Position numbers and translations under genes: made by a program. A stretch of 64,000 nt of DNA, from assembly GCF_013343235.1 (NCBI RefSeq), contig NZ_CP040094.1:7501-71500 (forward strand), given 5' to 3'. Of the stretch, positions 45,453-54,822 are shown piece by piece. The stretch's first letter is position 1; every line of letters starts with the position of its first letter. The stretch is from Nostoc sp. TCL240-02. Lineage in GTDB: Bacteria; Cyanobacteriota; Cyanobacteriia; Cyanobacteriales; Nostocaceae. The notes under the pieces were generated by a model. It did not search any database. It saw nothing but the letters and a program-made list of their open reading frames with translations, and had not been told where the DNA came from.

Positions 45453-46917
45453 TATCCCTCTTCTGTCACTCTCCGAGATAAGCAAGTAGTAAATAAGTGA
45501 AATCATCCAGAAGCAAAAAAGGGTTTAAATTGGTTCATGGCACAAATTAAATGATTAAATCCTAGCAATAAATGAGAATTTGGAAAAATATCTAACCAGG
45601 GATAAATCAGCCAAAATAGTAAAAGAGGTTGGACAATTAAACGAAGATTATTAAGAGTATTCTTCCATCCAGAATTATGATTCCATTGTTGATGATGAGA
45701 AAAATCTACACAATTAACATAACTAGTACCTATCACCTCAGTTTCAATTTGAAGAGATTGATTTAAGGCTAAAAAGGCTGGGGAATTTAGACTAATCATT
45801 GTGTAAACACAAAAAATAATTTCCCACCATCTCTCTATATGTTGAAAATTTGTCAAGCGATAATCTGTCCAGCCGAGTTCCTGTTTACATTGTCGAAACC
45901 CATATTCTACCCAGGTTCTTAATCCATATAAATCGCCTAAAGTTTTTTTGAGATTTCCTTGAAGATTCGTCATGACAAATGAAGTGGAATTATCCGGCAT
46001 TGTTTCTGGATCAGTAGTTATTTCCCAGTAAGTTATGGCTCTTTTTTTACCATAAATTATTTCTCGGATATATCTGATTTCGGATTTTTTATTACTAAAT
46101 GTTCTCTCAAATTTGCACCACTTGTTAGCTCTAACGCTCTGATTAGCTGGTAGCCAGACTCCGTGATTACTTCTAATTGCTACAACATAAGCTAATTCAT
46201 ATTCATTGAGCTTTTTGATGAATTTGCTACTTTCACCATATAAACTATCGGCTAATACTAATTCAATATTAAACCCCTCATTTATTAATTCTGTAATAAT
46301 TTCTGACGCTAACTCTATTTTGGTTTTATATTTATCTCCTGATTTGAGCGTCCCTTTCGGTTTAAATACTTTGAAACTTAATGGAAATGTTACATTTTCA
46401 TAAACTCCATAAGCATTGACTGATACTATTCCATTATCTATTTTTCCTACACTCCCTAGATATTGTCTTGCAACATAATCTGTCTTTTTACCTTTTTTCC
46501 TATCTCCAGTTTCATCTATTACTACGGTTATCGCCTGACTATTTAATGCTTTCTTTAATTTATCTAATCTTCGGCTCTTTAATTTATTTGCTGACCAATC
46601 TGAATAGGCTATGAAATGATATAATGACTGTGCCGAGTTTATACTTACTACTTTGGCTATTTCTGGTAATGATTTTCTTTTTATTGGTGCAATTATCCCT
46701 AAATGTAAATATTTGAAGCATTCATAATTTCTTACTTCTTTGAACAGGTCTTTATACTCTGCACAATATTCATCTATGATCGCAACTGTTGGCTGGGCAT
46801 CTCTTGCCAAATGTTTTAGGATTTGTAATTCTACATCCATTGCCCTGCTTACCTGAAGAGAGTTTTTTCTTTTAATCCTTTTATTCAGAATACTCGGAAA
46901 GTGACAGAAGAGGGATA
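45453..46917 (-). mobile_element. IS701-family insertion sequence
   Basis: Terminal inverted repeats TATCCCTCTTCTGTCACT (left) and the reverse complement of the same 18 bases (right, ending 46917) bound a single transposase gene. TCCGAG continues the match after one mismatch. The left TA is shared with the target site of IS630 copy 2. Flanks show no convincing direct repeat, suggesting loss of one side by deletion. Confidence 0.88.
45503..46840 (-). CDS. IS701-family transposase
   Basis: The 445-residue DDE transposase contains AITVVIDETGDRKKGKKTDY (first Asp), FNIELVLADSLYGESSKFIK (second Asp) and YGLRTWVEYGFRQCKQELGW (Glu with Tyr/Arg/Lys signature), typical of IS701 (DDE_5). The open frame is uninterrupted and both ends of the element are present, so it may be active. 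Confidence 0.92.
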   Translation of the reverse strand: MDVELQILKHLARDAQPTVAIIDEYCAEYKDLFKEVRNYECFKYLHLGIIAPIKRKSLPEIAKVVSINSAQSLYHFIAYSDWSANKLKSRRLDKLKKALNSQAITVVIDETGDRKKGKKTDYVARQYLGSVGKIDNGIVSVNAYGVYENVTFPLSFKVFKPKGTLKSGDKYKTKIELASEIITELINEGFNIELVLADSLYGESSKFIKKLNEYELAYVVAIRSNHGVWLPANQSVRANKWCKFERTFSNKKSEIRYIREIIYGKKRAITYWEITTDPETMPDNSTSFVMTNLQGNLKKTLGDLYGLRTWVEYGFRQCKQELGWTDYRLTNFQHIERWWEIIFCVYTMISLNSPAFLALNQSLQIETEVIGTSYVNCVDFSHHQQWNHNSGWKNTLNNLRLIVQPLLLFWLIYPWLDIFPNSHLLLGFNHLICAMNQFKPFFASG

Positions 46918-47012
46918 TTATTTTTTCATAGCTACGTTGGTGTAAAAACTAAAAACTCGGAAGTAGAAGAGTGAAACCACCCAAAAAACTGACTTGTTTC
47001 ACTTAGGTCTGT

Positions 47013-47216
47013 TTGGGTGCGATCGCCATTTTGGGTGCGCTATCTTTACAGGGAGAACCAATCTTCTGGGTGGCTGGACATCGTTTGCATCATGCTCACA
47101 CCGAAGACGAATACAAAGATCCTTACTCTGCACGCAAAGGTTTTTGGTGGAGTCAGATGCTGTGGATTTTTTATCCCCGTCCGGAATTCTTTAGATTTGT
47201 GGCAACCTGTAGGTAA
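47013..47216 (+). pseudogene. Fatty-acid desaturase fragment
   Basis: The frame includes ALSLQGEPIFWVAGHRLHHA, then HTEDEYKDPYSARKGFWWSQ and MLWIFYPRPEFF. GHRLHHAHTE is the second His box of acyl-lipid delta-9-type desaturases (DesC). Only about 65 of some 270 residues survive. The first and third His boxes and the start codon are lost, probably with the deletion that joined this end to the IS cluster. Confidence 0.8.
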
Positions 47217-47671
47217 GCTAAAACACATTTAATTTGCAGATTAAAATTTTATCAATGAGCTGTCGCGCCTACAAGTTGCCTGCCTCATAATCTTTTAGGT
47301 AAAACCTGTAAACCCTCCCCTCTGCCCCTCTGCTCCCCTGCTGTCTCAATGTGCAAATTAAAAACACAACAGCTTATCTTGTGGGGTGGGCATCTTGCCC
47401 ACCCTAGTGATGCAAGTTAAATGCCGATTAGCTTATAAGAGTGGAAGTTGTTTTGCCAGATTTACCCCTTTCTTCAACCCCAAGCATTTATTTTTAACTA
47501 ACTTCGGCTCCTGTTGGTACAACATCTGAGTCAGTTCCTGCACCGATCGCATTTTCCGCAATTCCCAATCCCTAATTAAATTTTTCTAATAATCATTCTC
47601 TATTTTGTGGCATAAATTTAGTGAATGCGGATGATATGTACATAGCAGCATTGATCACTAAAGATTGATTT
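47217..47671. other. Intergenic region with a G/C-rich hairpin
   Basis: About 450 bases without a gene. The main structure is GGGTGGGC/GCCCACCC with an ATCTT loop at 47384-47404, a repeat-type palindrome. Pyrimidine-rich stretches near 47310-47340 resemble other spacers in the window. Confidence 0.45.
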
Positions 47672-48640
47672 ATGAATAACTCCACCCATCAGCTAGACGA
47701 TTTCGCTTTAACATTACCGATTCCCCAATTAGCTCGCATCACTGCCCAGAAATTTGCTAACCAACAGCCAAATTCGGAAAAAGCAGAGCAAGTTCGGCTG
47801 AATACGCTAGCTGTGTGGGTGGTGAATGACTACTTGGAAATGATGGATATTCCTACCAACCTTCAAGCTAGCGACAGCTGGAACCCTATCATGCGCCTCT
47901 GTGGAAATGTCGCTGACTTAGAATTGCCCTCAGTTGGCCGTCTAGAGTGTCGCCCTGTCCATCAACATCAAGAGATATGTTTCATTCCGCCAGAAACTTG
48001 GGAAGAACGGGTGGGTTATTTAGTAGTTCAATTTGATGAATCACTCCAAGAAGCGAAGCTGCTTGGTTTTATTCCTAGTATCGCAACTGAAACACTGCCT
48101 TTAAAACAACTGCAACCATTGGAAGCATTTATTGACCACTTGGGAGAACTACGTCAATCTCCAGTTAGTTCACTCGTGAATTTGAGTCAATGGTTTACTG
48201 GTATATTTGAGACAGGTTGGCAAACTATTGAATCTTTATGGAACTTGCCGGAACTTAGACCAGTTTATGCCTTTCGTAGTACCGAAACTTTGGAACTCAA
48301 TGCCCTCAATCAACCAGAATCAATTACTAAACGGGCAAAACTAATTGATTTAGGTATCCAAATTCTTAACCAACCCGTTATGTTGATTGTGGAAATCAGC
48401 CCAGAAAAAGATCAACAAACCAGTATTCATCTGCAATTGCACGCCACTGGGAATCAAATCTACTTACCACCCGGAGTTCATCTCACCGTTCTAGATAGTT
48501 CAGGAGCAGTATTTCTAGATGCTCAATCGAGAAAATCAGACAACTACATTCAGTTACAGTTTCGTGGTGAACCTACAGAACAATTTAGTGTGAGGGTAGC
48601 CATTAATGATACTAGCATTACTGAGCATTTTCGGATTTAA
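47672..48640 (+). CDS. DUF1822 family protein
   Basis: The 322-residue product matches DUF1822, a family largely confined to cyanobacteria. Marks are the N-terminal FALTLPIPQLARITAQKFAN, VRLNTLAVWVVNDYLEMMDI, CRPVHQHQEICFIPPETWEE and GYLVVQFDESLQEAKLLGF. The C-terminal ~100 residues form a beta-rich part (VMLIVEISPEKDQQTSIHLQ, HATGNQIYLPPGVHLTVLD). No catalytic motif is evident. It lies 174 bases upstream of the CHAT-CHASE2 gene on the same strand, an association that suggests joint function. Confidence 0.88.
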   Translation: MNNSTHQLDDFALTLPIPQLARITAQKFANQQPNSEKAEQVRLNTLAVWVVNDYLEMMDIPTNLQASDSWNPIMRLCGNVADLELPSVGRLECRPVHQHQEICFIPPETWEERVGYLVVQFDESLQEAKLLGFIPSIATETLPLKQLQPLEAFIDHLGELRQSPVSSLVNLSQWFTGIFETGWQTIESLWNLPELRPVYAFRSTETLELNALNQPESITKRAKLIDLGIQILNQPVMLIVEISPEKDQQTSIHLQLHATGNQIYLPPGVHLTVLDSSGAVFLDAQSRKSDNYIQLQFRGEPTEQFSVRVAINDTSITEHFRI

Positions 48641-48814
48641 AACATCCAGCTATTTTCCCTCTTTGTCGGTAATTTATTAAGTGCTAATTGGTTAATTAAA
48701 AATTAAAAATTAAAAATTCAAGCCAGTTTTGGGGATTTTGAAAAAAGTCTGCAAAAGCTTGTGGAGCTTGTTATGAGACATTAGAACAGGGGATGATTTT
48801 GCACAGAGGGTATA

Positions 48815-51160
48815 GTGACGGTCATGGGTAAGTTAGTGGTTCTGAAATTCGGAGAGGGTAGTTTTGAGCAGGGATTTGCTGTCACCCTCCAAATTGGTGA
48901 AGAACACGAGCGGGCTGCAACAGAAATCACGGGGAAACTACCTTCATTTCCCGAAATGCCGCTTTATTATAGTCATTGGCAGTCTAGTTATCGGCAAATA
49001 GGCAATCGTTATCGTCTCCATGCTGACAAAATGCAGGTGACTAATGTCTCGATGATTCAAGACTGCGAAAACACTTCCCGTATCTTACGGGCCCGCTTTA
49101 ATACCTGGTTGCGAGCAGAAGAATTTCGCCCTTTAAGGGAAAAATGGTTAGAAAGATTGTCGTCCGAAGAAGAAGTACGAGTAATTTTGCAAACAGAAAA
49201 TAGCCAATTGCAGCTATTGCCTTGGCATCTGTGGGAGTTGTTAGAACGCTACCCCAAGGCTGAAATCGCTCTTTCTTCACCATCCTATGATCGCATTCAC
49301 AAGCTACGCCCAAAAAATCCATTAGTCAATATTTTGGCAATTGTGGGTAATAGTCAGGGGATTGATACTGAGGCCGATCAAGCTTTACTCCAACAATGTG
49401 GTAACGCAGAAGTCTGCTTTTTGGTCGAACCACAACGTAAAGAATTAACCGAGCATCTTTGGGGAAAAAACTGGGATATTCTCTTCTTTGCTGGACACAG
49501 TTCCAGTAACAAAAATGGAGAAAGTGGACGAATTTACCTGAATAAGACTGATAGTCTGACCATTGGCGAATTAAAGTATGCTCTGAAGAAAGCCATTGAG
49601 AACGGCTTGCAACTAGCTATCTTCAACTCCTGTGATGGATTAGGATTAGCGCGAGAATTGGCTGATTTGCAAATTCCTCAAATAATCGTCATGCGTGAAC
49701 CAGTCCCAGACCAGGTTGCGAAGGAATTCTTAAAGTATTTTCTCCAAGGCTTTGCTGGTGGCGAGTCTTTATATCAAGCGGTACGCCAAGCACGGGAACG
49801 ATTGCAAGGACTTGAGGATCGATTTCCCTGTGCAACTTGGCTACCAATGATTTGCCAAAATCCAGCGCAGATACCACCCACCTGGGATGAATTAAGGTCT
49901 ATAACAAAACCTAAAGATACCCCGAATTTAGTTTTGTCTACCAAACGCAGATTAGCAACAACTTTGTTATCCAGTTTGGCGATTACAAGTTTGGTTTTTG
50001 GGGTGAGATGTGTAGGATGGCTAGAAAGTGTAGAAATTCCTGCCTTTGACCAGATGATGCGATCGCGCCCTGCGGAGCCACAAGATTCGCGTCTGCTGGT
50101 AATTGCAATTGATGATGACGATCTGGCAATTCAAAGACAGAATAATGAGTCCTTGATTGGAGCTTCCATTTCCGAAAAATCTCTTAACAAAGTATTGGCA
50201 AAACTGAATAAATATCAACCCCGCGCGATCGGCTTGGATATTTACCGTGATTTTCAAGCCAAACAACCAGATTTAATTACTCGTCTTCAAAAAACTCAAA
50301 CTTTGGTTGGCGTATGTAAAGGAAGTGATAGCACAGCAAACATCACTGGTATTAAGCCAGCACCAGAAATCCCCACAACAAATTTGGGATTCAGTGACTT
50401 TATTCACGATCCTGATGGAGTTATCCGTCGCCATCTCCTGTTCATGAACCAGGAGCCAACATCATTGTGTCCTGCTACCTTTGCATTCAGTCTACAACTA
50501 GCTTCCTTGTATCTGCGTCCTTCAGGAATTCAACCAAAGTTCACCCCTGAAGGGAATTTGCAACTCGGTAAAACTATTTTTCCGAATCTGAAGTCTCGCA
50601 CTGGCGGCTATCACGATATTGATGCTAATGGCGGTCAAATCTTACTTAACTACCGCTCTCCAAAACAGATAGTCCAACAGGTGAAACTAACCCAATTTTT
50701 AGCTAATCCAATTAGCCCCAGTGCTATTAAAGACAAGATTGTTTTGATTGGTGTGACAGCAAGGGGGGATTCTCCAGACACTTGGCCTACACCATACGGG
50801 GCTCCTTTAGATGAGCAAATGCCAGGAGTATTAGTACAAGCCCACATGATCAGCCAGATCCTCAGTGCTGTGCAGGATGGGCGGCCATTGCTGCGGGTTT
50901 GGTCGCTGTGGACTGAGGTGGCCTGGATTTGGGGTTGGTCTTTGGTAGGAGGAGTTTTGGCTTGGCGAAAGTTTTCCTTGCCTTGGTTGGCATTGGCAGT
51001 TAGCATTACCTCTGGTGTTCTCTATATACTTTGCTTTGGTCTATTAATTTCGGGTGCTTGGGTGCCATTTGTCCCGTCGATTTTGTCGCTGGTAGCCACG
51101 GTTAGCCTGATGTCAATTTATAATTCAGCAAAAAAAGTGCAGGTAGAGAGTAAGAAATAG
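48815..51160 (+). CDS. CHAT protease - CHASE2 sensor membrane protein
   Basis: The 781-residue product joins two domains. The first ~350 residues carry a CHAT (caspase-HetF-associated, TPR-linked) cysteine protease with the dyad His228 (FFAGHSSSN) and Cys273 (LAIFNSCDGLG). A membrane helix (about 381-397) leads into a CHASE2 extracytoplasmic sensor (410-690: FDQMMRSRPAEPQDSRLLVI, AIGLDIYRDF, IKDKIVLIGVTARGDS). Three C-terminal helices follow (about 705-770). CHASE2 is usually coupled to kinases or cyclases; here the output is a protease in the cytoplasm. GTG 48815 has AGAGGG upstream; ATG 48824 is the alternative. DUF1822 precedes it and DUF928 follows it closely. Confidence 0.9.
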   Translation: MTVMGKLVVLKFGEGSFEQGFAVTLQIGEEHERAATEITGKLPSFPEMPLYYSHWQSSYRQIGNRYRLHADKMQVTNVSMIQDCENTSRILRARFNTWLRAEEFRPLREKWLERLSSEEEVRVILQTENSQLQLLPWHLWELLERYPKAEIALSSPSYDRIHKLRPKNPLVNILAIVGNSQGIDTEADQALLQQCGNAEVCFLVEPQRKELTEHLWGKNWDILFFAGHSSSNKNGESGRIYLNKTDSLTIGELKYALKKAIENGLQLAIFNSCDGLGLARELADLQIPQIIVMREPVPDQVAKEFLKYFLQGFAGGESLYQAVRQARERLQGLEDRFPCATWLPMICQNPAQIPPTWDELRSITKPKDTPNLVLSTKRRLATTLLSSLAITSLVFGVRCVGWLESVEIPAFDQMMRSRPAEPQDSRLLVIAIDDDDLAIQRQNNESLIGASISEKSLNKVLAKLNKYQPRAIGLDIYRDFQAKQPDLITRLQKTQTLVGVCKGSDSTANITGIKPAPEIPTTNLGFSDFIHDPDGVIRRHLLFMNQEPTSLCPATFAFSLQLASLYLRPSGIQPKFTPEGNLQLGKTIFPNLKSRTGGYHDIDANGGQILLNYRSPKQIVQQVKLTQFLANPISPSAIKDKIVLIGVTARGDSPDTWPTPYGAPLDEQMPGVLVQAHMISQILSAVQDGRPLLRVWSLWTEVAWIWGWSLVGGVLAWRKFSLPWLALAVSITSGVLYILCFGLLISGAWVPFVPSILSLVATVSLMSIYNSAKKVQVESKK

Positions 51161-51238
51161 GGAAAGATTTTTCTGATTAAATTTTTGGATAAGCAGCAGA
51201 TAAATCTACCAGGCTTACATAGTTCAAGAAGGGTTTTT

Positions 51239-52075
51239 ATGAAGTCAAATTCACAACCGATCAAACTGTTTTTAGTAGTAGCTTTTAGCTGTACCAATTT
51301 ATTAGTTAGCCTGACTCCAGTACTGGCAAAACCAAACGTCGGTTCTTCAACTAGCGATGCCTACGACGGCCTACGCCTACGCTCTGAAGCTAAAGCCAGC
51401 GATACTAAATCCACAATCTTTAATCAACCTGCAATTCCATCTGGACCTCCTCCTGGAGGCCGCGTTCGTGGTGGAGCGAAGCGCAACATAAATGGATGCC
51501 AAATTACTAAACATGACCTGACTGCTTTAGTGTCTTTTACTCAGGAAGCTAACTCAGTAATCAATGTCTGGGGAAAGACAACGCTAGAACACCCAAGTTG
51601 GTTTTTCTATGTGCCATATACTAAAGATTTTCCTTATGCAGTTGAATTTGTGCTGCAAGATCAAGACTCTAACGAGATTTATAAAAAACCGATCGTTCTA
51701 CCAGAGAAAGCAGGAGTTATCAGTGTGTCTCTACCTAGCACTTCTCCTGGCTTGGCACTAAACAAACAATATCGCTGGTTTTTCACTATTAGCTGTGATC
51801 AGGAAAAGAATGCTCCCCCGACTTACGTCGAAGGGGTAATACAAAGAGTCGAACTCAATCCCGCCATAGTTAAAGAGCTAGAAACTACAGAACTTTTAAA
51901 CCGCTATGCTATCTATGCCCAAAACGGGATATGGTACGACGCACTTACCACACTGGCTCAACTGCGCCAGAAAAATCCTAAAGATGCAAAATTACAAGCA
52001 GAGTGGCAGAATTTGTTAAGCAGCATCCATTTAGATGATGTTGCAGCAGAACCGATTTTCTCGGAGAAACCTTAG
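51239..52075 (+). CDS. DUF928 domain protein, exported
   Basis: From ATG 51239 the product has 278 residues with a signal peptide (LFLVVAFSCTNLLVSLTPVLA). The DUF928 domain opens with PGGRVRGGAKRNINGCQITK, then LTALVSFTQEANSVINVWGK, PSWFFYVPYTKDFPYAVEFV and LNKQYRWFFTISCD. The C-terminus is helical (LNRYAIYAQNGIWYDALTTL), like a TPR pair. DUF928 proteins are cyanobacterial, periplasmic or surface-located, and of unknown role. The gene lies 78 bases after the CHAT-CHASE2 gene. A short insert coding DAYDGLRLRSE is made of dispersed-repeat-like sequence. Confidence 0.85.
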   Translation: MKSNSQPIKLFLVVAFSCTNLLVSLTPVLAKPNVGSSTSDAYDGLRLRSEAKASDTKSTIFNQPAIPSGPPPGGRVRGGAKRNINGCQITKHDLTALVSFTQEANSVINVWGKTTLEHPSWFFYVPYTKDFPYAVEFVLQDQDSNEIYKKPIVLPEKAGVISVSLPSTSPGLALNKQYRWFFTISCDQEKNAPPTYVEGVIQRVELNPAIVKELETTELLNRYAIYAQNGIWYDALTTLAQLRQKNPKDAKLQAEWQNLLSSIHLDDVAAEPIFSEKP

Positions 52076-52134
52076 ACTAAGAAACACATTCTCAGAGCAA
52101 CTAAGTAGTTAGCCATAATTCAACATCAAATAAA

Positions 52135-52180
52135 ATCCTAGTTGGTAGTGAGCGATAAACCACTCACTACCAACTAGGAT
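52135..52180. terminator. Strong bidirectional terminator, 18-bp perfect stem
   Basis: ATCCTAGTTGGTAGTGAG pairs perfectly with CTCACTACCAACTAGGAT over a 10-base loop. It lies 59 bases after the DUF928 gene and ahead of the convergent permease gene, marking the end of the DUF1822-CHAT-DUF928 unit. Confidence 0.8.
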
Positions 52181-52255
52181 TACTAGGATTAAATTACTAG
52201 AAACTTTAATTAATTTCTTTCTAGCTACTTGCCTTTATCCAAAATCCAAAATTGA

Positions 52256-53407
52256 TTAATCTTCTTTTTGTAAAATATCATCATCAATCCCTTTCTCCCG
52301 ATTAACATCAGGACTATCTGCTCTCCAATAGTCCTCTACTTCAGGAGATTCAGAAACCATCACAAACTCAGTCTCTTTTCTATGGTTATTTCCCCATTCA
52401 TCTAAAACATCTTTAATTAACACTTCTTGCAACCAAATCTTAGCTACAACAGTCAGGGGTAGTGCTAGAAATAATCCTAAAAAGCCAAAGAAAGTTACGA
52501 AAAATAGTTGGGCAATTAAGGTTATGGCGGGCAGCAATGAGACTTGATGTGCCATCACCACAGGCGTAATGAAATTGCTCTCAACCTGTTGAATGATAAA
52601 GTAGAGAATCAAGACAGCGATCGCTTTCCAAGGTTCATCCAAGAAGGCGATCGCCATTGCTGGGATTACGCTCATCGTTGGGCCCAGGTTGGGAATCAAG
52701 TTAAAAAATCCCGCTAAAACCGCTAAAGCTAGTGCTGCCTTGACATGCAAAATTGATAAGCCAATGAGACTCATCAGCCCTACTACAAAGATGGCAATGA
52801 AAGCGCCTGTAATCCATCCCTCTAAAGAGACTTCGCACTTATTTAAAATTCCTTCCACCCGCCGCCGATAAAATGAGGGGAAAAGCCGCACAAATACTTT
52901 TCGGTAGGCTAAAGGATCGGCTAACATCATTCCTGTTAAAACCAACACCAGCAAAATCTTAAGAACGACTTCTAAAGAGCCAGATACAAAGGCGAAGGAA
53001 TTTCCTAGCACCCGATTGATGAATGGTTGTGCTTGTTGAATGAGGCTGTTGATATCTGGAATGTAGGGAACTAACTCATTAGGAATGCGAGTTCTCAGGG
53101 CATCAAGCCAACTATTAAAGCGCCCAAACCCTTTAGGAACCTGATAGGTTAGTTCTTGAAACTGCTGTGCAAATGGTGGGACAATAAGCCAGAAAAAACC
53201 CACAATGCCTGCGAAAAAGATCGCTACTGCCAGGAGAACGGCGAATCCACGCTTCATCCCAAAGCGTTGGAAGCGTTTTGCTAGCCGATTCAAGGTCGTG
53301 GCTAACACAACTGCGGCAAACATGAGCAAAAGCACTTCCCGGATTTGCCACAGGATGTATAAAGAAAGAACTATGGCGATTAAGCCGATCCATTGACCGA
53401 GGTTCAC
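52256..53407 (-). CDS. AI-2E family transporter (PerM/YdiK-like permease)
   Basis: The 383-residue protein has about eight membrane segments. Typical marks are the N-terminal WIGLIAIVLSLYILWQIREV, VGFFWLIVPPFAQQFQEL, PNLGPTMSVIPAMAIAF and QQVESNFITPVVMAHQVSLL with PAITLIAQLFFVTFFGFLGL. Members are linked to export of quorum signals or to Na+/H+ exchange; the substrate here is unknown. The C-terminal tail is acidic. Confidence 0.92.
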   Translation of the reverse strand: MNLGQWIGLIAIVLSLYILWQIREVLLLMFAAVVLATTLNRLAKRFQRFGMKRGFAVLLAVAIFFAGIVGFFWLIVPPFAQQFQELTYQVPKGFGRFNSWLDALRTRIPNELVPYIPDINSLIQQAQPFINRVLGNSFAFVSGSLEVVLKILLVLVLTGMMLADPLAYRKVFVRLFPSFYRRRVEGILNKCEVSLEGWITGAFIAIFVVGLMSLIGLSILHVKAALALAVLAGFFNLIPNLGPTMSVIPAMAIAFLDEPWKAIAVLILYFIIQQVESNFITPVVMAHQVSLLPAITLIAQLFFVTFFGFLGLFLALPLTVVAKIWLQEVLIKDVLDEWGNNHRKETEFVMVSESPEVEDYWRADSPDVNREKGIDDDILQKED

Positions 53408-53497
53408 AGGCTAACTCCCAACGGTTGGCAAGATGCAATTTTGTTGTAATTCAGCTAGGTTAGCTGATTTTAGTCACTTGTGCGTAGATCGTTTGAG

Positions 53498-53689
53498 TTA
53501 ATTTTGTTTCTGTGCTTGAAATCGCCACAGTAGCGCGATCGCTATAATCACAATCGGCAACAATACTATAATTAGCGCGTTGGTTCCTGTCGCCGGAATT
53601 GATAGACTTGGCCCCACATACTTAATTAATACTGATAACAAAGCCGACAGTAAAAGCAGTTTCAGAACAAATCCTAGTTGATTTCCCAT
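53498..53689 (-). CDS. Small two-helix membrane protein
   Basis: The 63-residue product has two hydrophobic helices (VLKLLLLSALLSVLIKYVG and ALIIVLLPIVIIAIALLW) separated by a short PSLSIPATGTN loop and ends with a basic tail. Start ATG 53689. The frame is clean and typical of small conserved cyanobacterial membrane proteins. It lies upstream of the permease on the same strand, 90 bases away. Function unknown. Confidence 0.65.
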   Translation of the reverse strand: MGNQLGFVLKLLLLSALLSVLIKYVGPSLSIPATGTNALIIVLLPIVIIAIALLWRFQAQKQN

Positions 53690-53808
53690 AAAAGTACGGC
53701 ATAAAATTTTTTGTAGTACATACGAGTTTGCGCTGTACGGTTCAGTTTCTACAATAAACCTACAGATACAATCCTTTCCAACTTTCTTTAGGAAATGCGT
53801 TCGCTTTT

Positions 53809-54369
53809 TTACGTCAAACTCAACCAGCCAAAAATTTGTTCTACAGTCAGTTCCAACTCGATACCCTCTAGGATGGGTAATTTATCTGCACCTTCGTATA
53901 ATTCCACCCTCTGTCCAGGAAACACCCCCAGCACACTTTCGTCTTCAGGGTTGATTAACCAGCCTAATTCATTACCATTGCGCGAACAATGCAATAATTT
54001 ACTCAACACTTTTTTTAACTTTTGGTCTGGGGAAAGAATCTCAATTGCCCAGTCGGGATGAATTTCAAAACGATTAGCAATTCTGCCAGATGGAGTTTTA
54101 GGAATTCTATCCCAACGAAACACAGACACATCAGGGACGATAGAAGCACCACCAAAGGTACAGCGTAGTTCTGAAAAAGCTATAGCAATTTTCTGCCTTT
54201 TAGCTATACCGTTAATTGTTTGGCAAAGAGTAACCTGAAGTAAGCTATGTTCACCTTGAGGTATTGGTTTTTGAATAACTTTCCCATTGATAAAGTCTGA
54301 TGCTGGCTCAGTTTCTGACAGTTTAAGAAACTCGTCTAAAGTTAGTTGGGGTTGAGTTGCGATCGCCAT
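53809..54369 (-). CDS. Uma2 family protein (PD-(D/E)XK-like)
   Basis: From ATG 54369 the product has 186 residues: MAIATQPQLTLDEFLKLSET, DFINGKVIQKPIPQGEHSLL, SIVPDVSVFRWDRIP, PDWAIEILSPDQKLKKVL (active-site type Asp/Glu) and ELGWLINPEDESVLGVFPGQ. The Lys of the nuclease motif falls in SKLLHCSRNGNELG. The frame is open to 54435, but the extra residues are not conserved-looking. Function unproven. Confidence 0.88.
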   Translation of the reverse strand: MAIATQPQLTLDEFLKLSETEPASDFINGKVIQKPIPQGEHSLLQVTLCQTINGIAKRQKIAIAFSELRCTFGGASIVPDVSVFRWDRIPKTPSGRIANRFEIHPDWAIEILSPDQKLKKVLSKLLHCSRNGNELGWLINPEDESVLGVFPGQRVELYEGADKLPILEGIELELTVEQIFGWLSLT

Positions 54370-54822
54370 CAGCAAATAGCGTAGAGGGGATGGTTTAATT
54401 ATGTGTCTTAGCGATCGCCTAGAGTATTGATTCACTAAATTAAATTGTCTCTTCGCTTGATCACTCTTGACAAAAAGCAGTATTTATGCTGATGATGGCT
54501 GTAAAAAATACAGCCATGATAAATAGTGGTACATCGCTCGTTACACCAAAGTATCGGGGATGAACTGAATGTAAAAAAAGAATCATTGAAGAAAAATTCA
54601 GAAGTTAGATTCAGGAGCGAAGCCGGAGACGTTTCCGTTACTCCGGTCAAATCGAGACCACTAAATCTTCTATTTAGCGCGGGTCTTAAACCTCTCTATT
54701 GAGAGGATGGCGGACTTGCTACTGCTTCTTGGATCAGAATAACCAACTGAATTCTGACCCAAGAAGACATCCGGCTCCCCTCCTGACTCCTGAATTCTTA
54801 TTTAGTAAATTTAAGGAGAAGG
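54370..54822. other. Intergenic region upstream of the TpsB gene, with hairpin
   Basis: About 450 bases. CTTCTTGG-A-TCAGAAT pairs with ATTCTGA-C-CCAAGAAG (one mismatch) over a 10-base loop at 54725-54766. AAGGAG near 54812 is the ribosome-binding site of the next gene. No gene was seen. Confidence 0.5.
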
